64,000 nt of DNA, taken from positions 2,169,001 to 2,233,000 of the forward strand of contig NC_009901.1 of NCBI RefSeq assembly GCF_000018285.1. The letters are read 5' to 3'. This stretch comes from Shewanella pealeana ATCC 700345. Its GTDB lineage: Bacteria; Pseudomonadota; Gammaproteobacteria; Enterobacterales; Shewanellaceae. Shown piece by piece: positions 54,974-63,803 of the stretch; positions within the stretch are counted from its first letter, which is position 1, and each line of letters begins with the position of its first letter. A program made the position numbers and the translations under genes. The notes under the pieces were generated by a model. It was not told the origin of the DNA, did not search any database, and saw only the letters and a list, made by a program, of their open reading frames with translations.

Positions 54974-55387
54974 CTACTTGTTCATTTCTCGTTCTTTATT
55001 CAAGAATTCGAAACCACTCTTTAAGAAGTTGAAGCGCTCTTCATCGGGGAGCGAGCGTACTTGAGTTAGCATCAGACCGAAGGCCGAGTCGATCATTAAT
55101 CTGTCTGATAACTTTAAGTAACGATAGACGACAGGTCTGAGCACTACCGAAAAATTGCCAGTGAAATCATCAAAGCGCTGCTCTTCGATAGCCAGAGTGT
55201 TGTTCACTAGTTCGCGCATACACAGTGCCGCAAGAAGTGCATTTTTATCACTAAATGACTGGTACTGAGCGGCACGAGAGTATCCGGCTCGCTTGTGAAC
55301 ATCTGACATATTCAGTGCGATCATGCCTTTTTCTTGTACTAGTTCTGTGGCCGCATCGAGTAATGCGGTTTCTTTTTCCGTAAGCAT
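54974..55387 (-). CDS. Short TetR-family-like regulator
   Basis: A 137-residue DNA-binding protein. The N-terminus is a TetR-type helix-turn-helix (LLDAATELVQEKGMIALNMSDVHKRAGYSRAAQYQSFSDKNALLAAL). The remaining effector-binding part is much shorter than the usual 190-210-residue proteins (about 80 residues after the HTH), yet the C-terminus (FLKSGFEFLNKEREMNK) ends naturally. Divergent from the HIT gene. Ligand and targets unknown. Confidence 0.75.
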   Translation of the reverse strand: MLTEKETALLDAATELVQEKGMIALNMSDVHKRAGYSRAAQYQSFSDKNALLAALCMRELVNNTLAIEEQRFDDFTGNFSVVLRPVVYRYLKLSDRLMIDSAFGLMLTQVRSLPDEERFNFLKSGFEFLNKEREMNK

Positions 55388-55583
55388 TGCAAAATTCCTG
55401 CAAATTTTTTTTCATTAGATGTTGTTATCAAGCTAAAGTCAATCACATTGTATAGACAGTTGTTTAAATTTTGTATAGATGGCTTCAAGGCAATTGAATG
55501 ATTTGCATCGGGTAATCACCATCGCCATCGCTAAATTTTCGAGTATACTATGGCTAGTAATTTCCTTTATTGAGGGCAGAAAA

Positions 55584-55940
55584 GTGGCCGAAGAAACCAT
55601 ATTTAGCAAAATTATTCGACGTGAAATTCCAGCGGATATCCTGTATCAAGACGATCTTGTTACCGCTTTTAGAGATATCACACCTAAAGCGCCAACCCAT
55701 GTATTAATTATTCCTAATCATTTGATCCCAACTACAAACGATATCAAGGCATCTGATGAAAAAGCATTAGGGCGTATGATGTCTGTGGCAGCTAAATTGG
55801 CACAAGAAGCGGGCATAGCTGAAGATGGCTATCGCTTGATCATGAACTGTAATCAGCACGCTGGACAGGAAGTGTTCCATATCCACATGCATTTACTCGG
55901 TGGTCAGCCATTAGGCCCAATGCTGAGCCCTGGTGCATGA
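55584..55940 (+). CDS. hinT: HIT family nucleotide hydrolase (HinT-like)
   Basis: Cytoplasmic purine nucleoside phosphoramidase family protein of 118 residues. I chose the GTG at 55584 (GAGGG upstream), giving [24 protein letters not shown], the HinT opening; an upstream open frame to 55479 has no homology. The HIT motif is [16 protein letters not shown] with the His-x-His-x-His triad. It overlaps the first thioesterase gene (ATGA). In E. coli hinT is followed by ycfL, and ycfL is three genes on here. Confidence 0.92.
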   Translation: MAEETIFSKIIRREIPADILYQDDLVTAFRDITPKAPTHVLIIPNHLIPTTNDIKASDEKALGRMMSVAAKLAQEAGIAEDGYRLIMNCNQHAGQEVFHIHMHLLGGQPLGPMLSPGA

Positions 55941-56443
55941 GTTTAACTAGTGAGCAGGGCTCATTAACAGGCATGGCGAGCCGGTTCGTTGAGCAGTTGA
56001 CCCAATGCCGTAAACTTAAACTCAAAGTATTAGAAGCGAGTGGCAAAAAGGTGTTGATGGAGTTGCCTTATGACGCACAACTTGTCGGCTATCCTGATAC
56101 TGGCGTGATCCATGGTGGGGTGATCACCACCTTAATGGACACTGCAAGTGGTTGCGCCGTGGTGTGCTCTATTTTTGATAAGTTTCAATTATTAGAGATT
56201 TCTCCGACACTGGATCTACGTGTCGACTATATGAAGCCAGCCGAGCCCCACAAGCCTGTTTATGGTTTTGCCGAGTGTTATAAATTGTCTTCAAGTGTCG
56301 CCTTTACTCGCGCAATTGCTTATCAAGACTCCATTGATAATCCTATTGCTCATGCAGTTGGCTCGTTTATGCGGATCAGTCCTGAGATGGTCGGTGAAGA
56401 GTTTCGATTGGCGTTAATGGGAGAAGCTGATGACAATGCATGA
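55937..56443 (+). CDS. Hotdog-fold thioesterase, first copy
   Basis: PaaI/DUF4442-like acyl-CoA thioesterase of 168 residues. The hotdog signature is [21 protein letters not shown], followed by [16 protein letters not shown] and a beta strand with AFTRAIAYQ. It starts within the HIT stop (ATGA) and overlaps the second thioesterase by 14 bases. The acyl substrate is unknown. Confidence 0.85.
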   Translation: MSLTSEQGSLTGMASRFVEQLTQCRKLKLKVLEASGKKVLMELPYDAQLVGYPDTGVIHGGVITTLMDTASGCAVVCSIFDKFQLLEISPTLDLRVDYMKPAEPHKPVYGFAECYKLSSSVAFTRAIAYQDSIDNPIAHAVGSFMRISPEMVGEEFRLALMGEADDNA

Positions 56444-56936
56444 TGAGCCAAAATCTGCGGTGGGTATAGAGCAAGATGACTCTGCTCATGATGAAACCGG
56501 TAAGCTAGATGTAAAAAGCATCGTCAAAAAGGCAAAAGAGCTTAATGACTTCGGCCATTTGCTTGAGCACGTACCCTATGCCAAGTTTATCGGTATGGCG
56601 GTGGAGCGTTTTGGCGACGAATTGGTATTTAAGCTGCCAGCCAAAGATGACAACATAGGTAACCCAATATTACCTGCACTTCATGGTGGGGTGATTGCCG
56701 GCTTTATGGAGATGTCTGCAATTGTGCAATTAATGGTGTTTATGCAGACGAGCAAGGTACCTAAGGTAGTGGATTTTTCTATCGATTACTTAAGAGCGGG
56801 TTACCACAAAGACAGCTTTGCCGAGTGTAAAATTACTCGTCAGGGGCGCCGAGTCGCTAATGTGAATATTAATTGTTGGCAAACCAATCGCAAACATCTT
56901 ATTGCAACTGCGAGGGCACACTTTTTAATCGATTAA
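56430..56936 (+). CDS. Hotdog-fold thioesterase, second copy
   Basis: Also 168 residues. The core is ALHGGVIAGFMEMSAIVQLM, then PKVVDFSIDYLRAGYHKDSFAECKI and GRRVANVNINCWQ. It is only weakly similar to the preceding protein and has an acidic, lysine-rich N-terminal extension (about 45 residues). Tandem hotdog thioesterase pairs of this type, overlapping each other, suggest a heteromeric enzyme or two subunits with different ranges, an inference only. Confidence 0.83.
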   Translation: MTMHDEPKSAVGIEQDDSAHDETGKLDVKSIVKKAKELNDFGHLLEHVPYAKFIGMAVERFGDELVFKLPAKDDNIGNPILPALHGGVIAGFMEMSAIVQLMVFMQTSKVPKVVDFSIDYLRAGYHKDSFAECKITRQGRRVANVNINCWQTNRKHLIATARAHFLID

Positions 56937-56992
56937 TCAAATGTTTAATTGTATAACTCGTATTAGCTATTAGCTCAAAATAGGGGACAATC

Positions 56993-57382
56993 ATGAAAAA
57001 GCTTTTATTGGGACTCGTTACCGCTGTGATGATTACGGCGTGCGCTCCACATACTGCTGGCGTTATGGCGGGGTCGAATGGGGAGGTGCGTGTAGATAAC
57101 AACAGTTTTGGCAAAGAGGTACAAGTTAGCAATATCATGGCGCGTCCCGAAGGTGGTTTTTTACGTGGTACAGGCACCATTGCCAGTCAAGTATCAACCG
57201 ACTTAAGATTGCAGTATAAGTTTACCTGGTTTGATCTCAATGGCATGACTATTGACGATGAAGGAGTCAGCTGGAAGTCGATTAAGTTACACGGTAAACA
57301 GCAGATGCAGGTGAGCGCCGTCGCGCCTAATGCTACAGCCACTCGTTTCGAACTTTATGTTCGCAAAGCATTTTCTAATTAA
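56993..57382 (+). CDS. ycfL: YcfL-like outer-membrane lipoprotein (DUF1425)
   Basis: A 129-residue lipoprotein with lipobox MITAC (Cys17) after MKKLLLGLVTAV. The body (VSNIMARPEGGFLRGTGTIASQVSTDLRLQYKFTWFDLNGMTIDDEGVSWKSIKLHGKQ) matches YcfL, which stands beside hinT and lpoB in enterobacteria. Here lpoB is not next. Function unknown; envelope location is predicted. It closes the HIT-thioesterase group before a terminator. Confidence 0.8.
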   Translation: MKKLLLGLVTAVMITACAPHTAGVMAGSNGEVRVDNNSFGKEVQVSNIMARPEGGFLRGTGTIASQVSTDLRLQYKFTWFDLNGMTIDDEGVSWKSIKLHGKQQMQVSAVAPNATATRFELYVRKAFSN

Positions 57383-57414
57383 GATAATGTCAGTGTTAAC
57401 TTAAGTCACCAACG

Positions 57415-57447
57415 TAAAAAAACGTCAGCTAAGCTGACGTTTTTTTA
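57415..57447. terminator. Terminator after ycfL
   Basis: AACGTCAGC / GCTGACGTT stem with a very small loop, preceded by A-run and followed by a long T-run; usable in both directions. It isolates the thiamine operon from upstream transcription. Confidence 0.9.
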
Positions 57448-57500
57448 TGCATAGCGTTCATATTTCTTAAGAAGACTGTCACTGAGTTGTAAATTTCATG

Positions 57501-57506
57501 TATAAT
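57501..57506 (+). promoter_or_regulatory. Probable -10 box of the thiamine operon
   Basis: A perfect TATAAT just before the riboswitch. A -35 match, CTGTCA at 57476-57481, is weak and 19 bases away. Confidence 0.55.
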
Positions 57507-57511
57507 CGCGC

Positions 57512-57628
57512 TCGCCAAGGGGTGTTAAAGTCTATAAACCGAAAGTTGGATTTATAGATTTTGACTGAGATGTTGAAAAACGAACCCTTTGAACCTGATC
57601 CGGCTAATACCGGCGTAGGAATGGGCCA
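57512..57628 (+). ncRNA. TPP riboswitch (THI element)
   Basis: Conserved blocks of the thiamine pyrophosphate aptamer are in order: AAGGGGTGTT near 57518, CTGAGATG near 57564, ACCCTTTGAACCTGATCCGG (57584-57603), then CTAATACCGGCGTAGGAATGG ending near 57624. The closing helix pairs CCA with TGG. The switch lies 63 bases upstream of the TonB receptor start. Downstream, CTCAAA pairs with TTTTGAG (57666-57686) so that the GAGG ribosome site would be hidden, suggesting translational control when TPP is bound. Confidence 0.93.
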
Positions 57629-57690
57629 CAATTCATTTTCCGATCGCTTCTTTACGTTGCCGGATCTCAAATTTTTAATTTTGAGGTCCT

Positions 57691-59829
57691 ATGTTAACTC
57701 TAAAAACTTATTCGCCAGTCGCCCTCGCGATTATTGCTGCTATTTCCTCTCCCAATGCACTTGCTAATGAGCTGGGTTCACCTGTGAGCGATGACATCGA
57801 AGTCATGGTGGTCACTTCCGACTTTCGCGGCAGCGCACTCGAAAAAATGCCATCGAGTGTCACAGTTATCGATCAGCAGCAAATTGAAGATGAGGGAGCG
57901 CAGCACTTCGAAGATATCCTCAATAATATCGCCAACTTTAACTGGTCTGGTGGTAGCTCTCGGCCTAAGTATTTCCAAATTCGTGGTGTCGGCGAGCAGG
58001 AAGAGTACCAAGGCGCACCAAATTCTTCAGTAGGCTTTGTGGTTGATGATATCGATCTGTCTGGTTTAGGCATGGTGTCTAGCATGTATGACTTGCAACA
58101 AGTTGAAGTGCTACGAGGGCCTCAGGGGACACGTTATGGGGCTAATGCACTAGCGGGTCTTATCTATCTGAAGAGCAATGATCCAACGGATGTTTTTGAA
58201 AATGGGGCAGAGGTGTCATTGGGTGATGACAATCTACAAACCTTCAGTGGTTTCAGCTCTGGTCCGTTAACCGATTCTGGCAATCTGCTTTATCGTGTCT
58301 CACTGCAGCAACATCAACAAGATGGCTACCGAGACAATCTTTATCTTGACCGTAGCGACACCAATAACCGCGATGAATTTACCGGCCGCGCAAAACTTCG
58401 TTGGTACGCAACCGATGACTTAGCAATTGATTTAACCTTGCTGCATGCCAACTACGACAATGGTTATGACGCCTGGACATTAGACAATAATGGCTTCGAT
58501 ACCTTAACCGATGCTCCGGGTGAGGATAAACAGCGCACTACGGGCTCTTCACTTAAGTTTACCTATACAGGTGCACAGAATTTCGAGCTGACCTCTCTCA
58601 CATCATTTGCAAATTCTGATACTCGTCATAATTACGATGGTGACTGGGCAAATCCTGATTATTGGGAAAGTCGAGATTGCGGTGGTGTGCCTTGTGAATA
58701 TGAATATAACTGGGATAAGAAAGGCGAAAGAAAGACTGTAACTCAAGAGTTTAGATTATCTTCTACCGAATCGGGTCGCATTTTTGCCGATAGTACCGAC
58801 TGGCTAATTGGCGTTTATGGCATGGATCTGCAAGAGGATAACGAAACCATAGACAGTTACAGTCAGTTATCCGCCGAGTATGAGGCGCGAAATTACGCCG
58901 TGTTTGCTCAATTAGACTCTGATTTAGGCGCAAGTTATGCACTTTCCGTCGGTCTGCGTGCCGAGCGTAGAGACAGTGATTATAGTGACTCAGCAGGCGA
59001 CAGTTTTGATCCAAGTGAAACCATGTGGGGCGGCCATATTGCCCTTAGCAAGGCGTTAGCTGAAAACCATGAGTCATACATACGTGTGGCACGTGGCTAT
59101 AAAGCCGGTGGCTTTAACATGTCGCTACCGATTGAGTTAGCTGACAAGAAAGAATACGACACAGAGATCCTTTACAACTATGAGATAGGTTTGAAGTCTA
59201 CTTGGCTAGATGGTCAGGCAAGCACTAACTTAGCGCTATTCTATATGGATAGACAAGATCAGCAGGTGGCGGCGTCACAGCAATCAACTGTGCCGGGTGA
59301 AGAGGGTAACTTTATTCTGTTTACCGAAAATGCAGGTAGCTCACATAACTATGGGGCTGAATTAGAGGGTAATTGGTACGCGACCGATAACCTGAATTTA
59401 TACGGCAGTGTCGGCTGGCTTGAAACCGAATATGGTGATTACCAGTACGAAGATAAGTATGGCACCCTGGTTGATCTATCTGGTCGAGAACTTGCGCACT
59501 CACCTAACTTTACCTTCAGCCTAGGGGCAACTTACCGTAGTGACAACGGCTGGTTTGCAAACCTTAACACTAGCGGTAAGAGTGATTTTTACTACTCAGA
59601 CAGTAATGAATCTAAATCTGATGCGTATCAGATTTTTAATGCCAAATTGGGTTACGAGGCTGACATCTGGTCTGTTTACCTGTGGGGGCGTAATTTATTT
59701 GATGAAAAATACGGTGTTCGCGGTTTCTACTTCGGTAATGAACCCGATTTAGATTGGGCCGATAAGCAATATATACGTTATGGCGATCCGCGCCAGATTG
59801 GTATGACGTTTAACGTTAAGTTTTTGTAA
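57691..59829 (+). CDS. TonB-dependent receptor, probably for thiamine or a precursor
   Basis: Outer-membrane energy-dependent receptor of 712 residues. A signal peptide (MLTLKTYSPVALAIIAAISSPNALA) precedes a TonB-box-like IEVMVVTSD and the plug domain (SSVTVIDQQQIEDEG, FQIRGVGEQEEYQG, LRGPQGTRYGANALAGLI). The barrel follows and ends with the outer-membrane C-terminal Phe/Leu type motif RYGDPRQIGMTFNVKFL. The substrate is inferred from the TPP riboswitch in its leader and the downstream thiamine-related genes; receptors of this class (sometimes called OMR1) are known from riboswitch surveys. No sequence feature proves thiamine binding. Confidence 0.9.
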   Translation: MLTLKTYSPVALAIIAAISSPNALANELGSPVSDDIEVMVVTSDFRGSALEKMPSSVTVIDQQQIEDEGAQHFEDILNNIANFNWSGGSSRPKYFQIRGVGEQEEYQGAPNSSVGFVVDDIDLSGLGMVSSMYDLQQVEVLRGPQGTRYGANALAGLIYLKSNDPTDVFENGAEVSLGDDNLQTFSGFSSGPLTDSGNLLYRVSLQQHQQDGYRDNLYLDRSDTNNRDEFTGRAKLRWYATDDLAIDLTLLHANYDNGYDAWTLDNNGFDTLTDAPGEDKQRTTGSSLKFTYTGAQNFELTSLTSFANSDTRHNYDGDWANPDYWESRDCGGVPCEYEYNWDKKGERKTVTQEFRLSSTESGRIFADSTDWLIGVYGMDLQEDNETIDSYSQLSAEYEARNYAVFAQLDSDLGASYALSVGLRAERRDSDYSDSAGDSFDPSETMWGGHIALSKALAENHESYIRVARGYKAGGFNMSLPIELADKKEYDTEILYNYEIGLKSTWLDGQASTNLALFYMDRQDQQVAASQQSTVPGEEGNFILFTENAGSSHNYGAELEGNWYATDNLNLYGSVGWLETEYGDYQYEDKYGTLVDLSGRELAHSPNFTFSLGATYRSDNGWFANLNTSGKSDFYYSDSNESKSDAYQIFNAKLGYEADIWSVYLWGRNLFDEKYGVRGFYFGNEPDLDWADKQYIRYGDPRQIGMTFNVKFL

Positions 59830-59857
59830 GACAGGATATTTAATCTAAACAACATTG

Positions 59858-59877
59858 AGCCGCACCCGAGTGCGGCT
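59858..59877 (+). other. Intercistronic hairpin before the YkoF-like gene
   Basis: Perfect stem AGCCGCAC-CCGA-GTGCGGCT between the receptor gene and the next gene, right before its GAGG ribosome site. No T-run, so it probably affects mRNA stability or translation rather than termination. Confidence 0.6.
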
Positions 59878-59889
59878 GAGGTCAATAAA

Positions 59890-60150
59890 ATGAAATTAAC
59901 AGCAGAAATTAGTTGCTACCCACTACAAGATAACTATTTAGACCCTATTAAGTGGTTTATCGCTCGTGTCGATTCTTACGAGAATATTCAACGTGTTACC
60001 AATGCAATGGCCACTCAAGTCGTTGGTGAATACAGCGACGTGATGTCAATGCTCGCTATTGAGATGCAAGCGGCGCATGAAAAGTTTGGTAAAGCTGTGT
60101 TCGTATGTAAGTTTATTGGTGGTGAACTAAATTTAAGTCATAGCGAATAA
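59890..60150 (+). CDS. YkoF-like small thiamine/HMP-binding domain protein
   Basis: A short (86-residue) protein beginning MKLTAEISCYPLQDNYLDPI, with an alpha-beta fold and conserved positions of YkoF-like proteins, which bind thiamine or hydroxymethylpyrimidine in Bacillus thiamine transport. I recognise the family with moderate confidence. It has no signal peptide and lies in a riboswitch-controlled operon, in accord with a cytoplasmic thiamine-pathway role. Its function in Gram-negative bacteria is unknown to me. Confidence 0.7.
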   Translation: MKLTAEISCYPLQDNYLDPIKWFIARVDSYENIQRVTNAMATQVVGEYSDVMSMLAIEMQAAHEKFGKAVFVCKFIGGELNLSHSE

Positions 60151-60171
60151 CTAATAAGTAAGTGCCAATGA

Positions 60172-60218
60172 AATGACCATGGATATTCAGTTGGATCTGT
60201 GGTCATTTTTATTTTTTG
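60172..60218 (+). terminator. Terminator-like hairpin inside the thiamine operon
   Basis: Stem AATGACCA / TGGTCATT with a 20-base loop, followed by TTTATTTTTTG, about 20 bases after the YkoF-like gene. If functional, it would make expression of pnuT and the kinase lower than that of the receptor. Confidence 0.6.
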
Positions 60219-60270
60219 ATCGACAACCCTTTTAGGCAAGCCTTTATTGTGCTGAGCAGAGGACATTTCT

Positions 60271-60933
60271 ATGTCAGAATTTTGGCTAACATTAGCCAAT
60301 AGCGTTACGGCCGCTTTTGGTGAGGCTCAAGCGCTAACGGCGTGGGAGGCGGTGGCAGTATTATTAGCCATGGCTTATCTTATACTGGCAATGAAAGGCA
60401 ACATCTGGTGTTGGGCTGCAGCCTTTATCAGTACCGCCATCTATACGGTATTATTTTGGAAAGTGTCATTGCTAATGGAGTCTGTCCTTAATGTCTACTA
60501 TATGGCAATGGCCATATATGGCTATTGGATGTGGAAGCGAGGAGGTAAGGAACATGATGGGGTCAACATCGTTTCATGGAGGCTATCCACTCACCTTAAA
60601 TTAATCGCTGTGACGACTATAATCGCACTGCTTATTGGTCACTTTATGGCGACGCAAACTCAGGCGGCTTTTCCCTATCTCGACGCCGCGACAACTTGTT
60701 TTGCTGTGATGACCACCTATCTGGTTGCTAAGAAAGTCTTAGAAAATTGGATTTACTGGTTTGTTATCGATGCCGTTTCTATCTATTTGTACATCAGTAA
60801 AGGCTTGATGTTAACCGCGATTCTTTTTGTGCTCTATATCGGTATGGTGGTGTTTGGCTATATGATGTGGCGCAGTAAGATGAAAGATCAGCAAGCGGCC
60901 GATGAGATATCACTCTCTGCAGGCGCGGTATAA
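60271..60933 (+). CDS. pnuT: PnuC/PnuT-type permease
   Basis: Inner-membrane transporter of 220 residues, with about seven hydrophobic segments. The family sequences WEAVAVLLAMAYLILAMKGNIWCWAAAFIST and LNVYYMAMAIYGYWMWKRGG are typical of nicotinamide riboside transporters (PnuC); the motif ENWIYWFVIDAVSIYLYISKG carries conserved aromatic residues. Its place in a TPP-riboswitch operon points to the thiamine branch, PnuT. It shares its boundary with the kinase gene with no gap (60933/60934). The symbol rests on context. Confidence 0.82.
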   Translation: MSEFWLTLANSVTAAFGEAQALTAWEAVAVLLAMAYLILAMKGNIWCWAAAFISTAIYTVLFWKVSLLMESVLNVYYMAMAIYGYWMWKRGGKEHDGVNIVSWRLSTHLKLIAVTTIIALLIGHFMATQTQAAFPYLDAATTCFAVMTTYLVAKKVLENWIYWFVIDAVSIYLYISKGLMLTAILFVLYIGMVVFGYMMWRSKMKDQQAADEISLSAGAV

Positions 60934-61995
60934 ATGCATTTCCCTTTAGCAAGCATATTGTCAGCATATCTTGAGCAAGCACAGCTTTCACAAGTCAGTT
61001 TGATCGCACCTTTAACCCAAGGGCTGAGTAATCAAAATTACTATATTCGAGGCTTACACCCAAGTAAGCCTCGCGCCGCAGAGTGGGTATTAAGAATTAA
61101 CAGCTGGGCAAGCTCGCAGATCTGTAATCGTCAGCATGAGGTGCTTAATTGGCAACTGGCGAGTCAGGCTAAACTCGCTCCTCAACTTGTTTATGTTAGT
61201 CCTGACAAGCAGTTCTACCTCAGTGAATTTTTTGCTCAAAACGAGCAGCGCTGCTGGAGCGATTTGATTACCGCCAATGCATCACACCCTATAGTCACGA
61301 TGCAAGAGCTGTGGCCGGGAGCTGAGTACAAGTTGCTAGAGTTACTCAATGGCCTGAAGAAGCTTCCAGCTCCTAACAATGTGATGGGGTTTGATGAGCA
61401 GTGGCAGGTTTACCAACGTAGACTTGAGCTGATGCAACAGCAGTTGAGAACACATAAGCTCAAGTCCCTAGAAGTTGAGTCTTGGCTAGATTTACATAGT
61501 CAGCTAGTGGCACTAAAACAGCAAGTTGGAGACATGTTAGCAAGGTTAGCCGGTTGTCTGGTTAATCTGCAGTTTAGCCATAGGGACCTGAACCCATATA
61601 ATATTTTAGTCGTTGAAGATAAGCTCAAATGCATCGATTTCGAATATGCCTGTAGTTCCCACCCCTTGTCTGATTTAGCCTCGGTTATTGCCAGTCATTC
61701 GCTGTCGTCAGAGCAGCGCCGCTGGTTAATTGAAAACTACTTAAGTGAGCATCCAAACCTGAATTCAAAGGCGGGTAATGCAGTGCCGGCGGCGGTAGAT
61801 CTCTATTGGGTCTTCGCTGTGTGCTGGGCACTGCAAATGGCATTCGATTGCTTGGATGGTGATAGTTTAAATAGTAATAGTTTGAATAATGACGGGCTAC
61901 CCCCTGATGAAGCTATCGCTGTAAGCCGCCCCTCGTGCGCCGATTACTTAACCTATGGGAAGCAGTATCGAGATTTAATCGCCAGCTGCGTTTAA
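60934..61995 (+). CDS. Kinase of the choline/thiamine kinase fold, probable thiamine kinase
   Basis: A 353-residue phosphotransferase. The N-terminus has TQGLSNQNYYIRG (the glycine-rich start of APH-like enzymes) and WVLRINSW. The catalytic motif is FSHRDLNPYNILVVED with HRD-like Asp, then CIDFEYACSSHPLSDLASVIA with the metal-binding Asp; a linker with many Gln and Asn is near the C-terminus. Such kinases include ThiK of E. coli, which acts on thiamine. The riboswitch operon supports a thiamine substrate, but choline or aminoglycoside kinases share the fold. Confidence 0.8.
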   Translation: MHFPLASILSAYLEQAQLSQVSLIAPLTQGLSNQNYYIRGLHPSKPRAAEWVLRINSWASSQICNRQHEVLNWQLASQAKLAPQLVYVSPDKQFYLSEFFAQNEQRCWSDLITANASHPIVTMQELWPGAEYKLLELLNGLKKLPAPNNVMGFDEQWQVYQRRLELMQQQLRTHKLKSLEVESWLDLHSQLVALKQQVGDMLARLAGCLVNLQFSHRDLNPYNILVVEDKLKCIDFEYACSSHPLSDLASVIASHSLSSEQRRWLIENYLSEHPNLNSKAGNAVPAAVDLYWVFAVCWALQMAFDCLDGDSLNSNSLNNDGLPPDEAIAVSRPSCADYLTYGKQYRDLIASCV

Positions 61996-62315
61996 TCACT
62001 AGCAGAGCGCATTCCTCCATAGCTTTTTTCTTTAAGCACTCCTTTGCTACAACGCAATTTATTTCTAGTAGCGAATAGAAATAGCACATAGAAATAGTAC
62101 ATTAAAAATGCGGCATTGAATTGTCGCTTAGTGCGAATATCTAGCGATGTTCTATGCTAGATAATAGCTTTGCTGTAGAAAGCAGAGTGGCTAAACAATG
62201 CGGCCCAAGTTTCAACTCACTGAAAGATAGTTACCCTTTAGAGGGTCTGTATAAACAAGTGCTCTTAAGCATCGCCTTTTAGCTACTTAAGTGATTAATT
62301 TGAAGAGGGAATCAA
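61996..62315. other. Gene-free region before the DoxX gene
   Basis: No gene in 320 bases. A small hairpin ATCTAGC / GCTAGAT is at 62139-62162. There are short repeats of GAAATAG (near 62077 and 62090). The plus-strand promoter of the DoxX gene must lie near the end; a GAGGG ribosome site precedes the ATG. Confidence 0.5.
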
Positions 62316-62909
62316 ATGCAATTTGTTAATTTATATCAAAAGTTTTTAAGCACGTTAAAGTATGGTGAAGGACTTGCGCCACTTGCGCTACGTCTGTATT
62401 TAGCCCCTGTATTGATGCAAGCCGGATATAATAAACTTTCCCACTTTAGTGACTCCGCAGCTTGGTTTGGTAACCCAGACTGGGGACTTGGACTACCGTT
62501 TCCAGAGGTGATGGTTGCACTTGCCGCTGGTACAGAGTTTTTTGGTGGTGCCTTGCTGGTGGTAGGTTTGGCGACTCGACTCGTCTCAATTCCTTTAGCC
62601 TTCACCATGTTAGTCGCAGCTTTTAGTGTACATATTGAAAATGGCTGGCTGGCGATTGCTGACTCAAGCTCTTGGCTGGCAAATGAGAATGTTCTCGCCT
62701 CGGCCGAGAAGTTGCAGCAGGCTAAACAAATTCTACAAGACAATGGTAACTACGAATGGTTAACCAGCTCAGGTAACTTGGTGATCTTAAATAATGGTAT
62801 TGAGTTTGCCATTACGTATTTGTTTATGCTTTTAGCTCTAGTGTTTATGGGGGGAGGACGTTACACCAGCCTTGATTACTATATCGCTAGGCGCAATGAT
62901 ATTGCCTAG
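62316..62909 (+). CDS. DoxX-family membrane protein
   Basis: A 197-residue inner-membrane protein with four to five hydrophobic segments. The sequences LALRLYLAPVLMQAGYNKLSHF, EVMVALAAGTEFFGGALLVVGLATRLVSIPLAFTM and GIEFAITYLFMLLALVFMGGGRYTSLDYYI are typical of DoxX/SURF4-like proteins, some of which are reported in redox or thiosulfate metabolism. It has a longer periplasmic loop (about residues 106-155) than usual. Function not inferred. Confidence 0.8.
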   Translation: MQFVNLYQKFLSTLKYGEGLAPLALRLYLAPVLMQAGYNKLSHFSDSAAWFGNPDWGLGLPFPEVMVALAAGTEFFGGALLVVGLATRLVSIPLAFTMLVAAFSVHIENGWLAIADSSSWLANENVLASAEKLQQAKQILQDNGNYEWLTSSGNLVILNNGIEFAITYLFMLLALVFMGGGRYTSLDYYIARRNDIA

Positions 62910-62940
62910 GTGTCACACTAGCGGCTTATGATACTAACGA

Positions 62941-62968
62941 GATCCCACTGAGTAAGTGGGATTTTTTG
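62941..62968 (+). terminator. Terminator after the DoxX gene
   Basis: ATCCCACT-GAGTA-AGTGGGAT stem with TTTTTT after it. Confidence 0.92.
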
Positions 62969-63131
62969 TATTATCGGCTCTGGGTTTGCTATTTTTGGTA
63001 AATTTAACCTTTGTAAAGTGGTTAAATTTCATAAATATGGGTGGAATATTTTTACCCACTTGATATTCTCGAACACGAATTGTGACCTAAGTCATTCTTT
63101 TCTCCTCTGAACGTTTATTAAGGATAATCCG

Positions 63132-63680
63132 TTGGACGCATTAGAATTATTGTTAACTCGCCAATCTACCCCAAGACTCATCGCACCAGCACCTAATCCA
63201 CAGCAACTGCAAACTATCTTAGACGCAGCAACTCGTGCACCAGATCATGCGGGTCTGACACCTTGGGAATTTATTATTGCCGAGGAGGATGGCCTAGCTC
63301 GACTTGGGGAGGTTTTTGTCAAAGCATTGCAGGCGAAAGGAGCCGATGAAGACTTAATTGCTAAGGCAAAGAATATGCCCCTAAGGGCGCCAATGGTGAT
63401 TACTGTTGTGGCTAAGGTAATTGAACACCCAAAAGTTCCCGCGCTAGAGCAACAACTTGCAGCAGGATGCGCTGTGATGGCAATGCAACAAGCGGCCTTT
63501 GCTCAAGGCTTAGGCGGTATATGGCGTACAGGAGAGTTGGCCTTCGATGCTAACGTGTATCAATTACTTGGGTTACAAAGTACCGATCAAATTGTAGGGT
63601 TTCTCTACCTAGGCACTCCAGCGATAAAAGCCCCGACCAAAACACTTAAAGATGGCAAGAGCTTCGCTCGATATTTATAG
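63132..63680 (+). CDS. YdjA-like nitroreductase family protein
   Basis: FMN-dependent nitroreductase-fold protein of 182 residues. It starts with TTG (AGGA seven bases upstream) and reads MDALELLLTRQSTPRLIAPAPN, like YdjA of E. coli. The conserved ATRAPDHAGLTPWEF (FMN-binding Arg and neighbouring His), GCAVMAMQQAAFAQGLGGIWRTGE and GFLYLGTP follow. In YdjA the natural substrate is unknown, so a flavin oxidoreductase is all that can be stated. Confidence 0.88.
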   Translation: MDALELLLTRQSTPRLIAPAPNPQQLQTILDAATRAPDHAGLTPWEFIIAEEDGLARLGEVFVKALQAKGADEDLIAKAKNMPLRAPMVITVVAKVIEHPKVPALEQQLAAGCAVMAMQQAAFAQGLGGIWRTGELAFDANVYQLLGLQSTDQIVGFLYLGTPAIKAPTKTLKDGKSFARYL

Positions 63681-63803
63681 CGCTTTATCCCGGTTATTGT
63701 GATAAAGATAATGGCTAGACGTTGAACTAATTTCATCAAGAATTTGGTTAAAATGAGTCTGTTACCATGCTAGCGTAGAAGAATTATAATTCAGGAGGTT
63801 GTG

